Of a stretch of DNA of 64,000 bases, positions 27,845 to 36,862 are shown piece by piece. Source of the stretch: Promethearchaeota archaeon. Its GTDB lineage: Archaea > Asgardarchaeota > Lokiarchaeia > Sigyniarchaeales > SOKP01. A program made the translations under genes and the position numbers. Positions within the stretch are counted from its first letter, which is position 1. Each line of letters opens with the position of its first letter. The notes beneath the pieces are model-generated. The model searched no databases. It saw nothing but the letters and a program-made list of their open reading frames with translations, and was not told the origin of the DNA. Where the stretch lies: contig JAHPZA010000008.1 in assembly GCA_019058445.1 (NCBI GenBank), forward strand, positions 1 to 64,000. Direction: 5' to 3'.

Positions 27845-28972
27845 ATGCATACGATTGTTGGCGAAGCAGTTTTTATCAGATTATATGATGTTGGCAGATC
27901 TATTGATTTAAACAGAGTTTTATCTGTTTTGCCAGGAATTCGTGACCGGAAATTTATAAGAACAAAAGATACTCCACCATATATTTTTATTCCAGAAACA
28001 ATATCTCTAACAATACACCATGATTTTGAGAAAAATCCAACATCAATTAGTAAGTTAGAACTTGAAATTAAGTTATATGAATATGGGGTTATTTCTTTCA
28101 TCGCAAAACTGAACGTTAAGGAATTTCCATTAGAACAAATGCATAAAATTAGAAAAATGGAATTTAGGATTTCAGAAAGCCTTTTAACAATTGATAAATA
28201 TCTGGATAGCTATTATCATAAAATTTATAGCCAAATCGAAGTATTTATTGATAAAACGATATATGGGTTTAACCCTCCAGAAGAAGAAAATTATGCTTGC
28301 TTCTGTATTACTAATGATGTGGGTGATCCATATGAATTTATTAAAAAACATAAAGAATATCTCGCAGCATTTTTAATGGGAGAGTCACCTGAATTAAATC
28401 TTCACTATAGTCAGGTTAAAAGCACATTAAACTATCCATTTTCCTTTTTAAAGAATGACCTTGTTATATTTGATCTTGATCGTTGTTTAATAATTGATCC
28501 TAACCAAGATTATGACGATATTCTATTAATCGTAGAACTTGCGAATTATCAATTACTCGAATTACGAACACTCGATCATTTCCTAGATGAAAGCTTAGAT
28601 ATTGCAGAAAATGATATTCGTTCAATATTTTTTGACAGATTTAAATTATGGAAAAAGCTAAATAAAAGATTAGGTCAGCTCTTTCGATTGAGAATCGATA
28701 TGGAATTCATTTTAGATAATATCGAGAATGTTTCAAAAATCATAGGAGATTATTTTTTAGCTCAAATATTAACCTTTCTGAGCGATTTATTTCAATTGGA
28801 CAAGTGGACTACTAGTATTCGCAATCGTTTGAATCTTTTAGATAATTTATATAGCACAGCAAAAACCAGTGCTAATGAAAGAATTTTATTAATAGTAGAA
28901 ATACTTTTAGGTGTAGTTTTTACTTTAGAATTCATTTTATTTTTAATAGAATTCTTATATTTATTTATCTAA
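27845..28972 (+). CDS. RMD1/DUF155-like membrane-anchored protein
   Basis: 375 residues with no signal peptide and a single C-terminal membrane anchor (about 350-375, LLGVVFTLEFILFLIEFLYL). The C-terminal third matches the layout of the RMD1/DUF155 family: LGQLFRLRIDMEFILDNIENV, then GDYFLAQILTFLSDLFQLDKW, SIRNRLNLLDNLY and a final Glu-rich hydrophobic helix. The N-terminal half (FIRLYDVGRSIDLNRVLSVL) also fits that family's first domain. Eukaryotic relatives act in mitochondrial translation; no biochemical role is known. It follows pdaD on the same strand by 80 bp. The assignment is by motif memory only. Confidence 0.55.
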   Translation: MHTIVGEAVFIRLYDVGRSIDLNRVLSVLPGIRDRKFIRTKDTPPYIFIPETISLTIHHDFEKNPTSISKLELEIKLYEYGVISFIAKLNVKEFPLEQMHKIRKMEFRISESLLTIDKYLDSYYHKIYSQIEVFIDKTIYGFNPPEEENYACFCITNDVGDPYEFIKKHKEYLAAFLMGESPELNLHYSQVKSTLNYPFSFLKNDLVIFDLDRCLIIDPNQDYDDILLIVELANYQLLELRTLDHFLDESLDIAENDIRSIFFDRFKLWKKLNKRLGQLFRLRIDMEFILDNIENVSKIIGDYFLAQILTFLSDLFQLDKWTTSIRNRLNLLDNLYSTAKTSANERILLIVEILLGVVFTLEFILFLIEFLYLFI

Positions 28973-29145
28973 AGATAAGAATTAATTCGGATAATATAAA
29001 ATATTACTTACTTATTTTAAAAAGAAGATCATAGAATTTGCTACAAATAATAGAAATGTTTAAATAAAATATTTGTTATATAATAAAATTGATATAACCT
29101 ATTATTTAAGAACATAATTAAATCTCAGAATAAGGTGGTAGAAAA

Positions 29146-29361
29146 ATGATGATTGATGAGGTTACCGGTCCTAAAAAGGGAAAGAAATCTAACGATGACT
29201 ACGATGATGATGACGATGAGTGGGATGATGACGAGGATTGGGAAGATTATGATGAAGAAGATTGGGACAACGATGGTGATTACGAAGATGAGTGGGATGA
29301 GAATGCCGTGGGTGATATAGATGGATATGGGTCTCCCGATTATTATGATGACCGCTTCTAA
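29146..29361 (+). CDS. Small, extremely acidic Asp/Glu-rich protein
   Basis: 71-residue protein. After a short lysine patch (TGPKKGKKSND) nearly every residue is Asp, Glu, Trp or Tyr. A good ribosome binding site (AAGGTGG, 29131-29137) lies 8 nt before the ATG, supporting translation. The central part is low complexity with repeated (D/E)nW or Y units, so it is probably disordered and could bind cations or basic proteins, or mimic nucleic acid. A hydrophobic antisense frame over the same DNA is a shadow. No family is recognised. Confidence 0.6.
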   Translation: MMIDEVTGPKKGKKSNDDYDDDDDEWDDDEDWEDYDEEDWDNDGDYEDEWDENAVGDIDGYGSPDYYDDRF

Positions 29362-29480
29362 AGACACCCTTGAAAGACAGGCTAGAATAGATCTCATGTA
29401 ACTAATTCAATAAATAAAAAATTTTTTTGATAACTGCTTTTATCTTTTAAAATTAACATTATAAATATTATACCAACTCA

Positions 29481-29490
29481 TTTTATATAC
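29481..29490 (+). promoter_or_regulatory. TATA box in front of a decayed transporter gene
   Basis: TTTTATATAC lies 41 nt before the GTG of the truncated GPH gene at 29531, so the promoter of the decayed gene appears intact. It may now serve the deacylase at 29754. Confidence 0.4.
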
Positions 29491-29530
29491 ATTCAAATTT
29501 TAAACATGAAAATATAGTGATTCAAACAAG

Positions 29531-29662
29531 GTGAATGAAAGCTCAAAGAAGCTTGAAGAAGATAAGGTGAAATATACCTCTCTAACTCTTTGGTCACATG
29601 GTCTTGGAGGATTTTTCACAAATTTCATAAATGTTGTTAAGGGTATTTTTTCCTTTTTTTAA
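29531..29662 (+). pseudogene. N-terminal remnant of a GPH-family transporter
   Basis: A 43-codon frame beginning GTG and preceded by a TATA box encodes VNESSKKLEEDKVKYTS and then LTLWSHGLGGFFTNFINVV before a stop. It aligns with the N-terminus of the intact GPH transporter at 20711 (MSESTKEVKYSKK, then VHWSYGIGGFLDNFML). The similarity covers the cytoplasmic tail and the first helix and then ends in a T-rich tract. The rest of the gene is missing. A real short peptide is possible but less likely than a deletion remnant. Confidence 0.65.
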
Positions 29663-29753
29663 TCTAACGTTCTAAAATAAAAGAACTTTAATCAAAACTT
29701 AAATTTTAATTCATAAATCTTAATTAAATTGAATTTAAAATTAAGAAAATAAG

Positions 29754-31376
29754 ATGCCTATATTAATAAAGAATGGTTTAATAGTTGATGGAACAGGGTC
29801 TCCCGGTTATAAAGCGGATATTCTGATTACCGATGATAAGATTAGTAAGATAGGAGAAAATCTGGATGCAAATGGATGTAAAATAATTGAAGCATCAAAT
29901 AGAGTGGTAGTACCGGGATTTATTGATCCACATAATCATAGTGATCTCAGTCTCTTTCAATCCTATAAAATAGAACCTTTTATAATGCAAGGAGTTACAA
30001 CCCTTGCTATTGGGATGTGTGGACTTGGGATTGCACCAGCTAATGAAAAAGTAGTAGAAAACTATTTTGATTTTCTTAATAAAGCATTTATTTCGACTGG
30101 GGGAATTTACAGAAGTCTTCAAGATTATTTTGATGACATAGAAAGTAAAGGCGGAGTTTCGGCGAATTTGGCATTTTTTATACCACAAGGGAACGTACGA
30201 GCATGTGTATTGGGAGCTGAAGAACGTCCTGCTACAGAAGAGGAAATTAATGCCATGAAAGAGATCGTAAGAGAAAATATGGAAGCTGGAGCCTTCGGGT
30301 TATCAACAGGCTTAGTATATCCTCCAGGTTCAGTCACTCCAACAGAAGAATTAATAGAATTATCGAAAGTAGTTAGTGAATATGATGGGATTTATGATTC
30401 CCATATGAGAAATGAAGGAACATTTGTAATAGATGTTGGAATGAGTGAATTGGTGAGAATAGCGCGAGAAGCAAATGTAAAGGCTCATATTTCTCACTGG
30501 AGTGTAATTGCAAGAAAAGACCTCAAAAAACAGACAGCTAACGTTATTGAATATATGAAAAAAGCGCAAAACGAGGGACTTAAAATTTCTGCTGATGTTA
30601 CGGTTTATCCTGATGGAGCTACAAGTCTATCGTTTATATTGCTCCCTACTTGGGTTTTTGAGAATTTTAAGGAAAACCTTACAAATGAGGATACGAGAAA
30701 GAGAATCGCAGATGAAGTTTTTCAAAAAGTACATTCATTCTTTTTACCAGGAGAACCTGATGAAAGTAAGAGAAGTGCACTTTACGAAGGGTTAAGTAAA
30801 TCTACTGAAATCATTAGTGCAACCCATTCTACTCAAATTGAAGGGCTTTCAATTTATGATACCTTGAATAAACTTTATCCTAATAAAAATATTGAAGATG
30901 CGCTATTAGATTTCATCAGAGATGAAGATGGAGGGATTATGATCCGAGTTCAAACTAAAGACGAGAAAAAGAGTGTAATTCCTATTTTTAAACAGGAATA
31001 TGTATGCCCAAGCTCAGATGGATTCTTGGAAATGGAAAAAAATACTCATCCCCGTTCATATGGTGCCTTTGCACGGATTTTACAGAGATGGGTTAGGGAA
31101 ATGAATATTGTATCTTTAGAAGAGGCAATAAGAAAGATGACATCCTTACCTGCTTCAATACTTTCATTGACGGATAGAGGACTTATTAAAGAAGGTTATA
31201 AAGCAGACATCGTTATCTTTAATATTAACACTATTGAGGAAAAAGGTACAATTGCAAATGGGCGTCAACATCCAGTAGGAATTGATTACGTTATCGTAAA
31301 TGGAGCTATCACTGCTGAAAAAGGCAAGCATACGGGAGCATTAAATGGTCGAATATTAAAGCATAAAAAAAAGTAA
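29754..31376 (+). CDS. N-acyl-D-amino-acid deacylase family amidohydrolase
   Basis: Second D-aminoacylase-type enzyme in the window. Motifs in order: KNGLIVDGTGSPGYKADILI at the N-terminus, metal site HNHSDL, family cysteine in GMCGLGIAP, DSHMRNEG and AHISHWSV for the second metal/substrate site, catalytic Asp in CPSSDGFLEM, and C-terminal LIKEGYKADIVIFN. Length 540. It is followed by the QueG-like and LarA-like genes on the same strand with gaps of 100 and 50 bp, so all three may form one unit that processes D-amino acid or D-hydroxyacid compounds. Substrate specificity is not known. Confidence 0.87.
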   Translation: MPILIKNGLIVDGTGSPGYKADILITDDKISKIGENLDANGCKIIEASNRVVVPGFIDPHNHSDLSLFQSYKIEPFIMQGVTTLAIGMCGLGIAPANEKVVENYFDFLNKAFISTGGIYRSLQDYFDDIESKGGVSANLAFFIPQGNVRACVLGAEERPATEEEINAMKEIVRENMEAGAFGLSTGLVYPPGSVTPTEELIELSKVVSEYDGIYDSHMRNEGTFVIDVGMSELVRIAREANVKAHISHWSVIARKDLKKQTANVIEYMKKAQNEGLKISADVTVYPDGATSLSFILLPTWVFENFKENLTNEDTRKRIADEVFQKVHSFFLPGEPDESKRSALYEGLSKSTEIISATHSTQIEGLSIYDTLNKLYPNKNIEDALLDFIRDEDGGIMIRVQTKDEKKSVIPIFKQEYVCPSSDGFLEMEKNTHPRSYGAFARILQRWVREMNIVSLEEAIRKMTSLPASILSLTDRGLIKEGYKADIVIFNINTIEEKGTIANGRQHPVGIDYVIVNGAITAEKGKHTGALNGRILKHKKK

Positions 31377-31476
31377 ACCCTTCCATTTTTTTCAATAGAA
31401 GTTATGAAACTTAAAAGTAAAAATTTAAAATATTCAAAGTTTCATTAATAATTAAATTTCAGATGAGAGTAGAACA

Positions 31477-32337
31477 ATGGTCATAGATAAGAAATGGTTT
31501 TTAGATAAAATAAAAGGCTTTTTATCTGAAGATGAAAGTAATAAGATAAAAGTTGATGGATCATTTATATTTGATCCCGATGTTTTGGTCGGATTTTGCG
31601 ACGGTCACGATTCAATTTTCGAAGAATATAAGGAAATAATTGGAGATTTTCATCTAACTCCCGTTGAGGCATATACGAAATATTGTGAAAAATATAAGAG
31701 TCCATGTTCCACTGAGAACCTTTCAGTCGTAGCATATATTCTTCCCATCAGCCAGAATACCAAAAAAGAAAACCTTGAATATTCCAAAGAGATGCCAAGT
31801 GAAAGATGGGCACATACTAGATTATTTGGAGAGCAAGCAAATCAAAAACTACAAAAATATTTAGTTGCTGAGTTAAAAAAGCAAGAAATAGATGCAGTTG
31901 CTCCAATGACACAAGGTTATATGTTTAGGATTCATCGCAAGCATAAAAAAGGTGTCTGGGCATCCACGTGGAGTCATAGGCATATGGCTTTTGCTGCTGG
32001 GCTTGGTTCATTTGGGTTAAGTGATGGATTTATAAATGAAAAAGGGATTGCTATGCGATGTGGTAGTCTTATCGTCAATTATGCTCTTCCCTCTGATGCT
32101 GACAAACGACCCACTGATCCATATTATTATTGCACAAACTGCGGATCTTGTATTAAGAGGTGTCCTAAAGGAGCAATCACCTATGAGGGCCGTCATGATA
32201 AGCAGAGTTGCTCGGAACATGTCATGTCAACGATTCCTTACATTAAAAATAATTATCAGATTAATATTTATTCATGTGGATTGTGTCAAGTGGGTGTGCC
32301 CTGCTCAGATGGAATCCCTTCAGCAGAAGATAAGTAA
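31477..32337 (+). CDS. QueG-like 4Fe-4S protein
   Basis: 286 residues with the architecture of the epoxyqueuosine reductase/reductive dehalogenase-like group. The central AAGLGSFGLSDGFINEKG and MRCGSLIVN resemble the cobalamin-binding core of those proteins. The C-terminus has a full 4Fe-4S motif, YCTNCGSCIKRCPKGAI, and a second cysteine set, SCGLCQVGVPC. True QueG has additional HEAT repeats and a tRNA role; this shorter protein more likely belongs to the uncharacterised oxidoreductase branch. Placement between the D-aminoacylase and LarA genes suggests catabolism rather than tRNA modification. Confidence 0.72.
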   Translation: MVIDKKWFLDKIKGFLSEDESNKIKVDGSFIFDPDVLVGFCDGHDSIFEEYKEIIGDFHLTPVEAYTKYCEKYKSPCSTENLSVVAYILPISQNTKKENLEYSKEMPSERWAHTRLFGEQANQKLQKYLVAELKKQEIDAVAPMTQGYMFRIHRKHKKGVWASTWSHRHMAFAAGLGSFGLSDGFINEKGIAMRCGSLIVNYALPSDADKRPTDPYYYCTNCGSCIKRCPKGAITYEGRHDKQSCSEHVMSTIPYIKNNYQINIYSCGLCQVGVPCSDGIPSAEDK

Positions 32338-32387
32338 TTTTAAACGAAAATTAAATTTTAATAAAATACAATTAGATGTGAAAAATT

Positions 32388-33620
32388 ATGGGTAAAAATA
32401 TTAAAATTCCATGGGCTGCTTGGAGAGAGCCTGAAAATTTGGAGTTGAACTTTCCTGATTCTTGGGATATTACTGTTTGTAATATGAATGGAACTCCAGA
32501 AGTAAGTGATGAGGATATAAAAAATTCAATATTAAATCCAATAGGAACTCCAACTATATCAGTATTGGCAAAGGGAAAGGAAAAAGTAGTCATAGTCACG
32601 GATGATATGACAAGAACCACTCCTGTCTATAAGATTATGCCATATATTCTCAATGAATTGGAAGGAGTGGGTATAAACAAAGATCAGATTACAATTCTTC
32701 TAGGAATTGGTGCACATAGACCAATGGATCGTCATGATTGTATCTTGAAGTTGGGAAAGGAAATTGTCGACACGATGAGAATTGAAAATCATCATCCTTA
32801 CGAGAATTTAATCGACCTTGGAGTTTCTGGGATAGGGACACCAATAGATGTCAATAAAACATATTATAATGCTGATTTGAAAATCGCAGTGGGAGGTGTA
32901 ATCCCCCACCCTCTCGCAGGTTTTGGGGGTGGTGCTAAAATTGTGTTACCAGGGGTTTGTGGTATTAGAACTCTTGAGGGAAATCACAAAGCAGGTATGG
33001 AAGGGAAAGGTGCTGGGATTGGAAGAATGACAGGAATCAGAGAAGATATCGAAGAAATTGCAGGAAAAGTAGGATTAGATTTTTCTGTGAATGTAGTTTT
33101 CACTGAAGAGGGACAAATTGGAGGAATCTTCTCAGGACATTTCAAAGATGCTCATAAAAAGGCAATGGACTTAGCAAAACAGGTATATAGCACAAAGGTT
33201 ACATTAGATAATCAAATCTGTTTTTTTAATTCATGGCCCGAAGATTCAGAGCTCAACCAAGCTCAATATAAAGCCTTAAATTTTTTAATGACTGCGCCGA
33301 ATAAATTGATTAATCGGGATGGAGCTATGGTGTTAATGTCATCTTCCTATGAGGGACGAGGATATCATAGTTTAGTGTCTGAAACTGGTTCAAAACTCTA
33401 TCATAACGCCGGAGATGGGATAGCATGGAAAGCCTTTGTAAAGAAGAGAAAAGTATACTTTTATTCTCCCAATGTAAATAAATATGACATTTATCATTTT
33501 TATCCAAAGAGCGTAAAATTGTTCAATGAGTGGGATCCACTTATCGAAGAATTAGAGAGTATATATGGTAATTCTCCTAAAACAGCAATATTGCCAACTT
33601 CTATGCAATTGGCAGAATAA
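32388..33620 (+). CDS. LarA-family nickel-pincer racemase/epimerase
   Basis: Homologue of lactate racemase LarA (DUF2088), which uses a nickel-pincer nucleotide attached to a lysine. The N-terminal VTDDMTRTTPVYKIMPYIL motif matches. The nickel/catalytic residues of LarA have clear counterparts: His in GIGAHRPMD, His in GVIPHPLAGFGGG, the cofactor lysine in GGGAKIVLPG and His in EGNHKAG. The family includes racemases of many 2-hydroxyacids, so D/L-lactate is only one option. The cofactor genes larB, larC and larE are not in the window. Confidence 0.85.
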   Translation: MGKNIKIPWAAWREPENLELNFPDSWDITVCNMNGTPEVSDEDIKNSILNPIGTPTISVLAKGKEKVVIVTDDMTRTTPVYKIMPYILNELEGVGINKDQITILLGIGAHRPMDRHDCILKLGKEIVDTMRIENHHPYENLIDLGVSGIGTPIDVNKTYYNADLKIAVGGVIPHPLAGFGGGAKIVLPGVCGIRTLEGNHKAGMEGKGAGIGRMTGIREDIEEIAGKVGLDFSVNVVFTEEGQIGGIFSGHFKDAHKKAMDLAKQVYSTKVTLDNQICFFNSWPEDSELNQAQYKALNFLMTAPNKLINRDGAMVLMSSSYEGRGYHSLVSETGSKLYHNAGDGIAWKAFVKKRKVYFYSPNVNKYDIYHFYPKSVKLFNEWDPLIEELESIYGNSPKTAILPTSMQLAE

Positions 33621-33655
33621 TATTTTTATTTCTTCTTTTATTTCCTTTTTTATTT
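33621..33655 (+). terminator. T-rich terminator between convergent genes
   Basis: Pyrimidine-rich tract directly after the LarA-like gene and before the convergent longin-TPR gene. Confidence 0.35.
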
Positions 33656-33683
33656 GGGAGATTAGCACAAAATTACCAGCTAA

Positions 33684-35045
33684 TTACATTTCTTCTCGTA
33701 ATTTGAGAATTTTCTTTCGTAGTTTTTTAACTCCAGAATCATCCCCACTATAAATTAAAAATCCTTCATGTAATTTCAAAGCTTTTTGATAATAATATAT
33801 CGCATTGATAGAATCTTTATTTTTTTCTGCATTTTCTGCAGCTTCTAAAGCAAAGTCTAATTCCACTTGTTTAGCTTTTTTCTCGGTTTCAAAAAGCAGG
33901 CTCGAGATCTTGTTGATTTCATCCTTTAATTTGAATTTTTTTGCTACAATAAGCGCTTTATTATACTCCTTTTGAGTGATATCAAATGTTGAGGACTTTT
34001 CAGCTGTTTTACCCCTTTTAATAAGATTTTTAATTAACTTTTTTGCTCCTACTTCATTTAAGTCCTCCATCTGCTTTTCTAGCTTAGTTATATCATCATC
34101 GCTTATAATGATTGAAGAAATAGGCTTAATCTTCATCGCTCGTTTTTGATTAGCTTCCTGGCGAACTTCTAGGTTAGAGATCACGGTTTCCAATTGCATT
34201 GGAACGATTATATCCTTATTTAAAAGCTTGTAAATTCCCTGGAGGATTACTTTAGCTTGAATATTTGCAATTTTTTTGACTTTGTCAATCAGAGTATTTA
34301 TATAGAAAAATGATTTTGAACTTAGAGTATCTCTTGCAAGATTAATAATTGCATTTTGAACAGGATCGTTATTAATCTCTTCCAAATACTCAGGTGGGAT
34401 CGCATACGCTAAGGTCATAGGAAATACAAGATTAATGTTGAATGATCTAATGATAAACTCTGCCATAGATTTGGAACTAAAAGCTCCAGAGTTCTTATAA
34501 ATCGCAAGTTGTTCTTTAAATTGAATTTCAAATTCTTGCAAAAAATGTGAGACAAGATTTTTCATATGTCCTGAGGATTTATGGTCAAGGATTAATACTA
34601 TTCTGATATAATCTCCGTTCTTTAGCAACATATTGAATTTTTTATATTGTAGTTCATAAAATGGGTGTTCTAAAGCTGAAACTGAATCTTCACTTAACCC
34701 TTTGCTTGATTCAGAAAAAGTTATGTTTGCCTGAATGAATCCACTTAATAATTCAACTTCTATATCAACAGCAGAAACAGGATAATTTAGAAGAGCTATA
34801 CCGGACTCTATATCCATTAGAATTATATGCTTAATATTTAAAACATCTAAGAAAATCTGCCATATTTTATCTCGTTCTACTTGAAGTCGTTTTTCATCCA
34901 CACTTGTAATCTGCATCTCTGGACTGATTTCAAATCCCATTTTTTCTAGTTTATTTATTATGCATTCTTTACAGAGTTTCGGGGCTTTAGAACAATTTGA
35001 TAAACCACAATCGAATTTTAAACCATTTATGATAAACGTTGCCAT
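33684..35045 (-). CDS. Longin-like domain protein with TPR-like C-terminus
   Basis: 453 residues in three parts. An N-terminal cysteine cluster (DCGLSNCSKAPKLCKECI) may bind zinc. Residues of about 65-190 look like a longin/roadblock-type sensor domain: NIKHIILMDIESGIALLNY, then ELLSGFIQANITF, FYELQYKKFNMLLKNGDYIR and LVSHFLQEFEIQFKEQL, the usual strand-helix order. The helical C-terminus ends in TPR-like helices (ALEAAENAEKNKDSINAIYY, KALKLHEGF). Longin folds act as small-GTPase partners in eukaryotes and are expanded in Asgard archaea. A trafficking or signalling role is inference. It lies convergent to LarA. Confidence 0.6.
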   Translation of the reverse strand: MATFIINGLKFDCGLSNCSKAPKLCKECIINKLEKMGFEISPEMQITSVDEKRLQVERDKIWQIFLDVLNIKHIILMDIESGIALLNYPVSAVDIEVELLSGFIQANITFSESSKGLSEDSVSALEHPFYELQYKKFNMLLKNGDYIRIVLILDHKSSGHMKNLVSHFLQEFEIQFKEQLAIYKNSGAFSSKSMAEFIIRSFNINLVFPMTLAYAIPPEYLEEINNDPVQNAIINLARDTLSSKSFFYINTLIDKVKKIANIQAKVILQGIYKLLNKDIIVPMQLETVISNLEVRQEANQKRAMKIKPISSIIISDDDITKLEKQMEDLNEVGAKKLIKNLIKRGKTAEKSSTFDITQKEYNKALIVAKKFKLKDEINKISSLLFETEKKAKQVELDFALEAAENAEKNKDSINAIYYYQKALKLHEGFLIYSGDDSGVKKLRKKILKLREEM

Positions 35046-35394
35046 TTCATTTATTCACTTGAATTTTAAAATAAAAAATAAAAAATATTCTCAAAAATAC
35101 CCAAATTAACGCAATAATTTAGAGCATCATTTAAATTGTAATAAATTATGAAAATTTAAGTTTTGAGTTCTAAAAAATTAGAACATTGATAGACTTTAGA
35201 GTTCCATCGTAACCGATAGTTGAAATGGAAAAAATTAATTTCCGCTAGTAGCTGGTTAAAATTATTCATAATTCAAATTAGTAATGAAACTAAAATGAGG
35301 AAAAAAGAAGAAGTTATGAATAAGCGAACTAAATAGGTGATTAAAGTGATTAAAAATATATTAAATGATAAAAAAGAAAAAAATTTATACTCAT
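35046..35394. other. 349-bp intergenic region with a hairpin
   Basis: No gene is visible. GTTCTAA (35167-35173) and TTAGAAC (35178-35184) form a 7-bp hairpin with an A4 loop. TTCCAT (35202-35207) can pair with ATGGAA (35225-35230). These may be a terminator for the MFS gene upstream on the minus strand or operators for the longin gene. The longin gene has TATA-like T/A tracts close to its start. Confidence 0.35.
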
Positions 35395-36673
35395 TTATTT
35401 TATATCGCTTAAATCTACACCTTTTGTTTCTGCACCATAAAGAAAATTTAAAGGTATTAGCAAAAATAATAAGAGTGCGTAGATTATAAAAGTAGTTCCT
35501 AACCCATAAAATAAGATTAAAGCACTGGCGATTAAGAGTCCAAACGTGATACCAAGAGCATTTAATAAACTTCTAAATCCTAAAGCTGTGCCTCTTTTCT
35601 CCGTGGGTACCAACTCCAATGTAGTCACTCGAAAAATCCCTAATAATCCCCAATAACATACATGAGTTAATGCATATCCTATTTGAACAAGGATATATGC
35701 ATAGGGAGTGAGAGCTCCCCATACCCACATCATAACTGAAATCGGCATTAATGCGGCCCATATATATAATAAAGGTTTTCTTCCGATTCTATCTGCTAAA
35801 ACACCATTTATGGTATAAGCAACTAAAACTGCCAAGATCGTCCATAAAAAAATCAGAGTAATTTGAGATTGACTAAGACTACCCACATCCGAAATATATT
35901 TTTCGAATAGACCTAAATAGATGGTGCTAGCCCCGTAAATTGCACTCATTATTAAAATAGCGGTGTATGGTTCGATTTTCGGTCTTGAAAATAGATTTTA
36001 CCTCATTTAGAAACGATTCTTCTTTTATTGGTTTCTTAATCCCCTCTTTCTTCATCATTTCATATTTCTCTGTCTCCTTAATCGTTAAAAGTATAATTAT
36101 GCAGAGAGGAATACCTAAGAGAATCGGAAAAACCATCATCATTCGCCAATTTGATGTAGTATCTGTAATATATATACTGCGTAAAATTACCATGATAACA
36201 GCACCCACTAATCCTCCAACTAAAAGAATACTAGTAAAGAACATTCGTTTTTCTTTTTTTGATTCTTCATTTATATAGAGAAACCATATATCGGAAAGTT
36301 GAAAAAAATTCAACAGAAAAACAAAGATTACATATTGGACGTAATTCTGCGAAATAATGATCAATAAGCTAGCAATTGCCATACCAGCCACGGTAATCGC
36401 TAACATAATTTTTCTCCCGATTCTATCCGCCGCATATTGATTAAAAAAGATTAAATAAGCACCTACAGACGCAATACTCCCCCCCAAAGCCATAATGGCA
36501 TTTTGCTCATTTACAGAATAATCACTTAAAAATTCTTCAGCAATTTTAGAAGGAAAAGCCCCCACAACTACAGTTGCATAACTATCAAGAATTTCAACTA
36601 GAATTAATATTATTATCAAATAAATAAAATACGCTTTGGTTCTAGATTTTAAATTAGAATTTGTTGGATCCAT
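35395..36673 (-). pseudogene. MFS transporter broken by a +1 frameshift
   Basis: Two overlapping frames, 36673-35927 and 35949-35395, are the halves of one 12-helix major facilitator. Each half has its loop signature: AADRIGRKIMLAITVAG in the first and LADRIGRKPLLYIWAAL in the second. The join is near 35965-35985. There the first frame runs off into HRYFNNECNLRG, while the second already reads as helix-like sequence (PYTAILIMSAIYGAS). Removing one A from the AAAA run in GAAAAT restores a single frame of about 425 residues. It could be a true pseudogene, a sequencing indel, or a programmed shift. The start ATG at 36673 has no strong ribosome binding site. Confidence 0.75.
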
Positions 36674-36862
36674 ATTAAATCATTTCACTTTTATCTTTAA
36701 AAATCTTCGCTATAATCGAAAATATGTAATGTTGGTCCTATTTTGTTTTGTCATAAAGGGTTTAGATATAATGAGAAAACTAAACAATATTTCTTAAATA
36801 AATTAAAATTAACTCAATTATAAACATAATATGTTATTATTATAATCTAGGTAGAATCAAAA

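Noticed and set aside
29125..29397. Minus-strand 90-codon hydrophobic frame
   Set aside because: It is the complement of the Asp/Glu-rich gene: acidic codons read as Ile/Val on the other strand. It has no ribosome binding site.
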